A DNA stretch of 64,000 nucleotides from Caldibacillus thermoamylovorans (GTDB lineage Bacteria > Bacillota > Bacilli > Bacillales > Caldibacillaceae), in NCBI RefSeq assembly GCF_000751775.1, contig NZ_CCRF01000045.1, positions 108,432 to 172,431 on the forward strand, written 5' to 3'. The first letter of the stretch is position 1; each line of letters begins with the position of its first letter. A program made the position numbers and the translations under genes. Below, piece by piece: positions 58,834 through 64,000 of this stretch. Below the pieces are notes generated by a model. That model saw nothing but the letters and a program-made list of their open reading frames with translations. It ran no database searches and was not told the origin of the DNA.

Positions 58834-59056
58834 TAAAGTGAAACTTCCATCAGTGGGATTCTTCCCGCTGATGGTTAGTTGAACCAATCGGGCACTTACG
58901 GGAACTTATCTTCCTCTTTACATCTTTGATTTTATTTAAGACTTAAGAGGAAGATTTAGTGACCGTTTGTGCGGGATAAAGTGAAACTTCCATCAGTGGA
59001 GTTTGCCTCATCCCCACCCATCTTTATTGTAATCTCAAAATCTTGAGGTGGGGGTC
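58833..59056 (-). repeat. Tandem structured repeat units B1 and B2 between asd and dapG
   Basis: Read on the minus strand, unit B2 has CCCCACC...GGTGGGG (59053-59047 with 59018-59012), then the tail with CACTGATGGAAGTTTCAC; unit B1 then has an 11-base stem ATCTTCCTCTT with AAGAGGAAGAT (58945-58955 and 58908-58918), hairpin II TGGTT/AACCA (58872-58886) and hairpin III (58849-58872). A 24-base stretch is identical at 58833-58856 and 58976-58999. Units match the copy after proS in layout, with different stem sequences. The origin is unknown. Confidence 0.75.
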
Positions 59057-59126
59057 TTAACTCGCCGTTAAGGTGGGATAATGAAATACGACTATTGGCA
59101 TAACTTTTTTTTGGTTGAGGTGTTAT

Positions 59127-60404
59127 ATGAGAAAAATTATCGTACAAAAATTTGGCGGTACCTCTGTACGAACAGAAGAAAACCGTTTGCATGCATTAAA
59201 ACATATAAAAAAAGTAATTGAAGAAGGATATAAATCGGTTGTCGTTGTTTCCGCCATGGGAAGAATGGGCGACCCTTATGCAACAGATACTTTGCTCTCC
59301 CTTGTCGGCGGTTCAAATACAAAAGTATCAAAGCGCGAACAAGATATCCTTATGTCATGCGGAGAAGTAATCTCGTCGGTTGTTTTTACAGAAATGTTGC
59401 TGGAAAACGGGATCAAAGCTGCCTCATTAACCGGGGCTCAAGCGGGATTCCGCACAAACGATGATTTTACAAATGCAAAAATTGTCGAAATGGATACGAC
59501 CCGGTTATTAAAGGAACTTGAATCTCATGATGTCGTTGTGGTTGCCGGATTTCAAGGAATCACCGCTAATGGCGATATGACAACGATTGGACGCGGCGGC
59601 AGTGATACATCTGCAGCAGCCTTGGGGGCAGCGTTACAAGCCGATTGGATCGATATTTTTACAGATGTAGCCGGAGTCATGACAGCTGATCCAAAATTGA
59701 CTGAAAAGGCTCGCCCACTAGATATTGTTACGTATAATGAAGTGAGCAATTTAGCCTATCAGGGGGCAAAAGTCATTCACCCGCGAGCAGTAGAAATCGC
59801 TATGCAAGCAGATGTTCCGATTCGTGTGCGCTCTACTTATTCAGATGCAAAAGGGACATTGGTTACAAAGTTATCAAAAATAAAACGGGGAACGGATATC
59901 AAGGAAAGATTAGTCACTGGAATCGCCCATGTCTCCAACGTAACGCAAATAAAAGTATTGGCAAAAAAAGGTCAATTTAATTTACAGGTGGAAGTATTTA
60001 AGGCGATGGCTTCGGAGCAAATTTCGGTAGATTTCATAAATATATCACCGAATGATGTCGTCTATACAGTGAGTGACGATATGGCCGATAAAGCGAAAGC
60101 AACTCTGGAATTATTAGGATATGAACCATATTTAGAAAAACATTGTGCAAAGGTGTCGGTCGTTGGCGCAGGAATTACCGGCGTACCTGGTGTTGCATCG
60201 AAAATCGTAACGGCATTATCAAATCAAGGGATTCGAATTTTACAATCAGCTGACAGTTATACAACAATCTGGGTATTAGTAAAACAGGATGATCTAAAAA
60301 AAGCGGTCAATGCACTTCATGATGCTTTTCAACTGGAAAAAGCCGAAATCGATGTTGAGGCGATTGATGAAAAAAGCTCATTTATAAACAAAATGAAGGA
60401 GTGA
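59127..60404 (+). CDS. dapG: Aspartokinase I (diaminopimelate-sensitive type)
   Basis: Aspartokinase phosphorylates aspartate at the head of the pathway that feeds Asd. The 425-residue product has the kinase motif VQKFGGTSV near the N-terminus, GRGGSDTSAAALGAAL, and two C-terminal ACT domains (LAKKGQFNLQVEVF, VVGAGITGVPGVASKIV). In B. subtilis DapG is inhibited by diaminopimelate. I chose ATG at 59127 behind GAGGTG. It is about 20 residues longer than the B. subtilis form as I recall it. Confidence 0.95.
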   Translation: MRKIIVQKFGGTSVRTEENRLHALKHIKKVIEEGYKSVVVVSAMGRMGDPYATDTLLSLVGGSNTKVSKREQDILMSCGEVISSVVFTEMLLENGIKAASLTGAQAGFRTNDDFTNAKIVEMDTTRLLKELESHDVVVVAGFQGITANGDMTTIGRGGSDTSAAALGAALQADWIDIFTDVAGVMTADPKLTEKARPLDIVTYNEVSNLAYQGAKVIHPRAVEIAMQADVPIRVRSTYSDAKGTLVTKLSKIKRGTDIKERLVTGIAHVSNVTQIKVLAKKGQFNLQVEVFKAMASEQISVDFINISPNDVVYTVSDDMADKAKATLELLGYEPYLEKHCAKVSVVGAGITGVPGVASKIVTALSNQGIRILQSADSYTTIWVLVKQDDLKKAVNALHDAFQLEKAEIDVEAIDEKSSFINKMKE

Positions 60405-60409
60405 AGAAA

Positions 60410-61288
60410 ATGAGCATTTTTGGACGAATATCTACCGCGATGGTTACTCCCTTTGATGCAAAAGGGAATATTGATTTTCAAAAAACATCACATTTGGTTG
60501 AATATTTGCTGAAAAATGGCAGTGATTCGCTTGTCATCTCAGGTACAACCGGTGAATCACCGACTTTGACTTTTGAGGAAAAAGCGGCATTATTTAAACA
60601 TGTTGTAAACGTAGTTGATAAACGAGTTCCTGTTATCGCCGGGACCGGTAACTATAACACAAGGGACTCGATTGAATTAACGAAAAAAGCCGAGGACATT
60701 GGTGTCGATGCCATTTTACTCGTTGCTCCTTATTATAATAAGCCGAATCAAGAAGGTTTGTATCAGCATTTTAAGGCAATTGCCGAAAGTACGAGTTTAC
60801 CAGTTATGATTTATAATATTCCGGGTCGTTCGTCAGTTAATATTGAGCCGGAAACAATCATCCGTTTGAGCGAAGTCCCAAACATAAAAGCGGTGAAAGA
60901 AGCGAGCGGAAATCTTGTGCAAATGACTCAAATCATAGCAAATACGCCGGATGATTGCGTTTTATATTGTGGGGACGACAGTTTAGCGCTGCCGACTCTT
61001 TCCATCGGTGGTGTCGGTGTTGTTTCTGTTGCTGCGCATATCATTGGGAATGAAATGCAACAAATGATTCAAGCGTTTTTCTCGGGAAATGTTACAGAGG
61101 CAGCAAAATGGCATCAAAAGCTTTTGCCAATTATGAAAGGATTGTTTGCCGCCCCTAGTCCGGCTCCGGTAAAAACCGCATTACAATTAAAAGGTTTAAA
61201 TGTCGGTTCCGTCCGTTTGCCTCTTGTTCCACTAACAGAAAAGGAACGGAATGAATTGGCAGAATTGTTAAAGACGCTTGATCATTAA
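60410..61288 (+). CDS. dapA: 4-hydroxy-tetrahydrodipicolinate synthase
   Basis: DapA condenses pyruvate with aspartate semialdehyde; its product feeds both diaminopimelate and, through DpaAB, dipicolinate. The 292-residue TIM-barrel protein has VISGTTGESPTLTFEEK, the tyrosine in MIYNIPGRSS, and the Schiff-base lysine in IKAVKEASGNL. ATG at 60410 lies 8 bases after AAGGAG; GTG at 60401 would overlap dapG. No terminator directly follows. Confidence 0.97.
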   Translation: MSIFGRISTAMVTPFDAKGNIDFQKTSHLVEYLLKNGSDSLVISGTTGESPTLTFEEKAALFKHVVNVVDKRVPVIAGTGNYNTRDSIELTKKAEDIGVDAILLVAPYYNKPNQEGLYQHFKAIAESTSLPVMIYNIPGRSSVNIEPETIIRLSEVPNIKAVKEASGNLVQMTQIIANTPDDCVLYCGDDSLALPTLSIGGVGVVSVAAHIIGNEMQQMIQAFFSGNVTEAAKWHQKLLPIMKGLFAAPSPAPVKTALQLKGLNVGSVRLPLVPLTEKERNELAELLKTLDH

Positions 61289-61395
61289 TACCTAAAAAGG
61301 ATTTTCTAAATCATTTTCACAAAGTATCATGTGCAACCTGTATAGTTTGAAGAAATATTGATTCTAAGCATAAATTTTTTAGAAAATATACTTTT

Positions 61396-61404
61396 TGGTA
61401 CAAT
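61396..61404 (+). promoter_or_regulatory. Possible extended -10 promoter upstream of rnjB
   Basis: TGG-TACAAT at 61396-61404 resembles an extended -10 element. No good -35 box is visible. A transcript from here would include the palindrome at 61438-61520 in a leader of more than 400 bases before rnjB. Confidence 0.35.
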
Positions 61405-61437
61405 CAATTTTATTCGATCCAAAAAATGTTAAAATTA

Positions 61438-61520
61438 CGGGACATCCATACATGTGAAAGTTCTTAGTTGGATAAATGAACAAAAACCAACTTAGGACCT
61501 CTTCACAATCGGGTGTCCCG
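61438..61520 (+). repeat. 83-base imperfect palindrome in the dapA-rnjB gap
   Basis: CGGGACATCC at 61438-61447 pairs with GGGTGTCCCG at 61511-61520 (one G-T pair), TGTGAA at 61453-61458 with TTCACA at 61502-61507, and CTTAGTTGG with CCAACTTAGG in the inner part. It is bordered by AT-rich sequence without a T-run. It may be a structured RNA or a palindromic repeat. Confidence 0.55.
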
Positions 61521-61845
61521 ATTATTATATTCATATTATAATCAGTAAACTATGATAAAATGAAATAAGTCCAAAAAATTTTGCAGTGGAATGAAGACAG
61601 GATATCTTTTTCATCGGGTTATTTGTAAACAATCGATGAAAAAGTTATGATAAAAATACATAATTGATATATTCCCCCCATTTTAAAAACCTAACGAGCA
61701 AAGTACAATTTTTTGCGTTTGAATACATAAGATTCAATGATATTTAGTTGAAATTTCTCGTGGTAATCATCCAAAAAGGTAGTTTGGTTGGTTTAATTGC
61801 TGAAAATTATTTATTTTATTATATACTAACAGGAGGCTGTTTTAT
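61521..61845 (+). other. AT-rich upstream region of rnjB
   Basis: The rest of the 557-base gap has no coding frame. It contains an 11-base perfect inverted repeat, CTTTTTCATCG at 61606-61616 and CGATGAAAAAG at 61634-61644, and a possible TATGAT box at 61551-61556. AGGAGG at 61831-61836 is the ribosome site of rnjB. Confidence 0.5.
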
Positions 61846-63507
61846 TTGAACAAAACAACACAAAAAATCAGAATCATTCCTTTAGGTGGAGTGGGAGAAC
61901 TTGGTAAAAATATGTACGTGATCGAGGTGGAAGATGATTTATTTGTTATCGATGCCGGTTTAATGTATCCCGAAGATGAAATGTTTGGAATTGATATTGT
62001 GATTCCGGATATTACTTACTTGTTGGAAAACCGAACCCGATTACGCGGCATCTTTTTATCCCATGGACATGAAGATCATACCGGTGCACTTCTTTACTTT
62101 TTAGACAAATTATCTGTTCCAATATTTGGGACAAAGTTGACACTTGCTTTAACGAAAGAGAAATTACAAGAAAAAAATAGTCGATTACCATATGAATTCC
62201 GTGAAATTGATGAGAACACTCGTCTTTCATTTACACATGCCAATATTTCCTTTTTTCGGGTGAATCACAGTATACCTGATTCAGTAGGTATTCAAATTGA
62301 AACGGAAAACGGATCGATTGTTTATACCGGTGATTTTAAATTTGACCAAAGTGCTACTGAACAATACCGTGCAAGTATTAACAAAATGGCGAAGATCGGT
62401 GAAAAAGGGGTTCTTTGTTTACTTTCCGACAGTACGGAAGCTGAGAAAGTCGGCTATACCCCGTCAGAAGTACAAGTAGAAAATTCAGTTGAAGAAGTTT
62501 TTGAAAAAGCAGAGGGGCGGGTTATTTTCGCGTGCTATGCATCATCCGTCAATGCCATCCAACGACTGTTAAATGCCAGTTTCCAATCCGGCAGAAAAGT
62601 GGTTATTGTTGGTAAGACATTGCAGCATGTGTTTCAAATAACACAACAGTTAGGGTATTTGGAGGTTCATGAAGATTTAATCATTCGCTATGAAGATATG
62701 GGAAAATATAAGCCCTATGAAATTGCGATTCTGATGAGCGGGCATCAAGGTGAACCGTTGGAAGCACTCCAAAAAATGGTTAAACGATCTCATAAACTAC
62801 TCCAAATCGAAAAGAATGATACGGTTTTAATTGCAGCTTCTCCCCATCGTGGTGGCGAAATATTTTTAATCCGGACGGTTGATATGCTGTTTCGAGCCGG
62901 TGCCAATGTCATTATCGGTCCAAAAGTGCATGTAAGTGGACACGGTCGGGAAGAAGAATTGAAATTAATGATTAATTTAATGAGACCGAAATTTTTTATC
63001 CCCATTCACGGTGAATATAGAATGTTAAAAGCACATGCGAATATTGCCGAGAAGATGGGCGTTGATCGTGATTGTATTTTTATACCGGAAAAAGGGGATG
63101 TAATTGAAATAAAAAATGGCCAAATTAGGCAAAACGGTCGTGTCACTGCCGGTAATATATTAATTGACGGCAGCGGTGTAGGTGATGTCGGCAATATCGT
63201 TTTACGTGATCGAAAAGTGCTCTCCCAAGATGGGATTTTAATTGTTGTTGTCTCAATTAATAGGAACGAAAAGAAAGTTGTCTCCGGTCCTGAAATTATT
63301 TCAAGAGGTTTTGTTTATGTTAGGGAATCAGAAGAATTAATGGGACAGGTAACCAAAATGGTAAAAGATATTGTTACAAAGAACATAAAACTCCATAACT
63401 TTGAATGGTCCAATATAAAACAAGAAATGCGAGAATCATTAAATAGTTACCTTTTTAGTAAAACAAAACGAAAACCAATGATCATTCCAATCATTATGGA
63501 AGTATAA
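61846..63507 (+). CDS. rnjB: Ribonuclease J (RNase J2 position)
   Basis: RNase J enzymes cut RNA internally and from the 5' end. The 553-residue product has the metallo-beta-lactamase motif SHGHEDHTGALLYFL near residues 73-79, VYTGDFKFD, the beta-CASP domain, and late histidines in GHGREEELKLMI and FIPIHGEYRML. By synteny with B. subtilis (after dapA, before tepA) this is RNase J2. The HxHxDH site is complete here. TTG at 61846 is 9 bases after AGGAGG. Confidence 0.92.
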   Translation: MNKTTQKIRIIPLGGVGELGKNMYVIEVEDDLFVIDAGLMYPEDEMFGIDIVIPDITYLLENRTRLRGIFLSHGHEDHTGALLYFLDKLSVPIFGTKLTLALTKEKLQEKNSRLPYEFREIDENTRLSFTHANISFFRVNHSIPDSVGIQIETENGSIVYTGDFKFDQSATEQYRASINKMAKIGEKGVLCLLSDSTEAEKVGYTPSEVQVENSVEEVFEKAEGRVIFACYASSVNAIQRLLNASFQSGRKVVIVGKTLQHVFQITQQLGYLEVHEDLIIRYEDMGKYKPYEIAILMSGHQGEPLEALQKMVKRSHKLLQIEKNDTVLIAASPHRGGEIFLIRTVDMLFRAGANVIIGPKVHVSGHGREEELKLMINLMRPKFFIPIHGEYRMLKAHANIAEKMGVDRDCIFIPEKGDVIEIKNGQIRQNGRVTAGNILIDGSGVGDVGNIVLRDRKVLSQDGILIVVVSINRNEKKVVSGPEIISRGFVYVRESEELMGQVTKMVKDIVTKNIKLHNFEWSNIKQEMRESLNSYLFSKTKRKPMIIPIIMEV

Positions 63508-63610
63508 CAGTCATTTTCGCTTTATTATTGAAACGGAAAGTCTTTCAATTCGCATGAAATTGTAATTGTCGTTCATACTATACGTATCACGATTGGAAGG
63601 AGTTTCGTTT

Positions 63611-64000
63611 ATGAATATGAAGTACAATCAAGAACAAGAGAACCCGCAAAAGGAGATTCCAAAAACAGAAGCACCGATGTCTCCATTGATGGAAAAAATT
63701 CAACAACTTGGACAAACGAATGTCCCTAGTTTGTCCAATGATTCCAATATTCATTGTTTATCAATCGTCGGTCAAATAGAAGGGCACTTACAGCTGCCGC
63801 CGCAAAATAAAACAACGAAATACGAACATGTCATTCCACAAATTGTTGCGATTGAACAAAATCCAAAAATTGAGGGGTTACTGATTATTTTAAATACAGT
63901 TGGAGGAGATGTAGAGGCCGGTTTAGCCATTGCAGAAATGCTCGCATCCTTATCTAAACCGACCGTTTCCCTTGTATTGGGAGGTGGTCATTCAATAGGC
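63611..64000 (+). CDS. tepA: ClpP-like translocation-enhancing protease TepA (3' partial)
   Basis: The first 130 residues are present; the rest lies beyond the window. After a charged, probably disordered N-terminus (residues 1-50) comes a ClpP-like fold with [36 protein letters not shown] and GGGHSIG, where the serine is in the position of the ClpP nucleophile. TepA (YmfB) in B. subtilis affects protein secretion and spore lipoprotein turnover. ATG at 63611 follows GGAAGGAG. The spacing to rnjB is about 100 bases. Confidence 0.93.
   Translation, partial: MNMKYNQEQENPQKEIPKTEAPMSPLMEKIQQLGQTNVPSLSNDSNIHCLSIVGQIEGHLQLPPQNKTTKYEHVIPQIVAIEQNPKIEGLLIILNTVGGDVEAGLAIAEMLASLSKPTVSLVLGGGHSIG

Overview
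This window is chromosomal DNA from a low-GC, Gram-positive, motile, spore-forming member of the Bacillaceae. The order and content of about 65 genes match the Bacillus chromosome from the fla/che operon to tepA. Spore genes (dpaA, dpaB behind a sigma-K-like promoter), PolC-type replicase, RNase J, SwrB/SwrD, CheC/CheD and FliY all fit this. I cannot name the genus from sequence alone. No rRNA, tRNA, CRISPR array, prophage or transposase gene was seen.

Region 1 (1-28147) is the fla/che operon, entered inside flgB and ending at swrB with a terminator. It encodes basal body, rod and MS ring (flgB, flgC, fliE, fliF), rotor/switch (fliG, fliM, fliY), export ATPase and stator (fliH, fliI, fliJ), hook (fliK, flgD, flgE), export gate (fliZ, fliP, fliQ, fliR, flhB, flhA), placement factors (flhF, flhG), chemotaxis (cheY, cheB, cheA, cheW, cheC, cheD), sigma-D and swrD/swrB. 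Two less known small proteins sit here: a 124-residue flagellar-operon protein between flgD and flgE, and a 102-residue protein between sigD and swrB. Genes are tightly spaced, many overlap by 4-17 bases, and TTG starts are common.

Region 2 (28150-42620) carries rpsB, tsf, pyrH, frr, then lipid and isoprenoid genes uppS, cdsA, dxr, the intramembrane protease rseP, proS and polC. Region 3 (42900-53000) is the nusA-infB cluster (rimP, nusA, rnpM, ylxQ, infB, ylxP, rbfA, truB, ribF), then rpsO with an S15-type leader, and pnp. Region 4 (53170-61290) has a polysaccharide deacetylase homologue, mlpA, ymxH and the dipicolinate/diaminopimelate genes dpaA, dpaB, asd, dapG, dapA, where dihydrodipicolinate made by DapA supplies both lysine/peptidoglycan and spore dipicolinate. 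Region 5 holds rnjB and the start of tepA.

The least ordinary DNA is intergenic. A family of hairpin-rich repeat units occurs directly after proS (37953-38070) and, inverted and in tandem, between asd and dapG (58833-59056). The units keep their stems while stem sequences differ, including a compensated pair, which suggests a selected RNA or single-stranded DNA fold. Two further long imperfect palindromes lie between rbfA and truB (48283-48380) and upstream of rnjB (61438-61520). A hairpin plus T-tract lies between dpaB and asd and could uncouple spore from vegetative expression.
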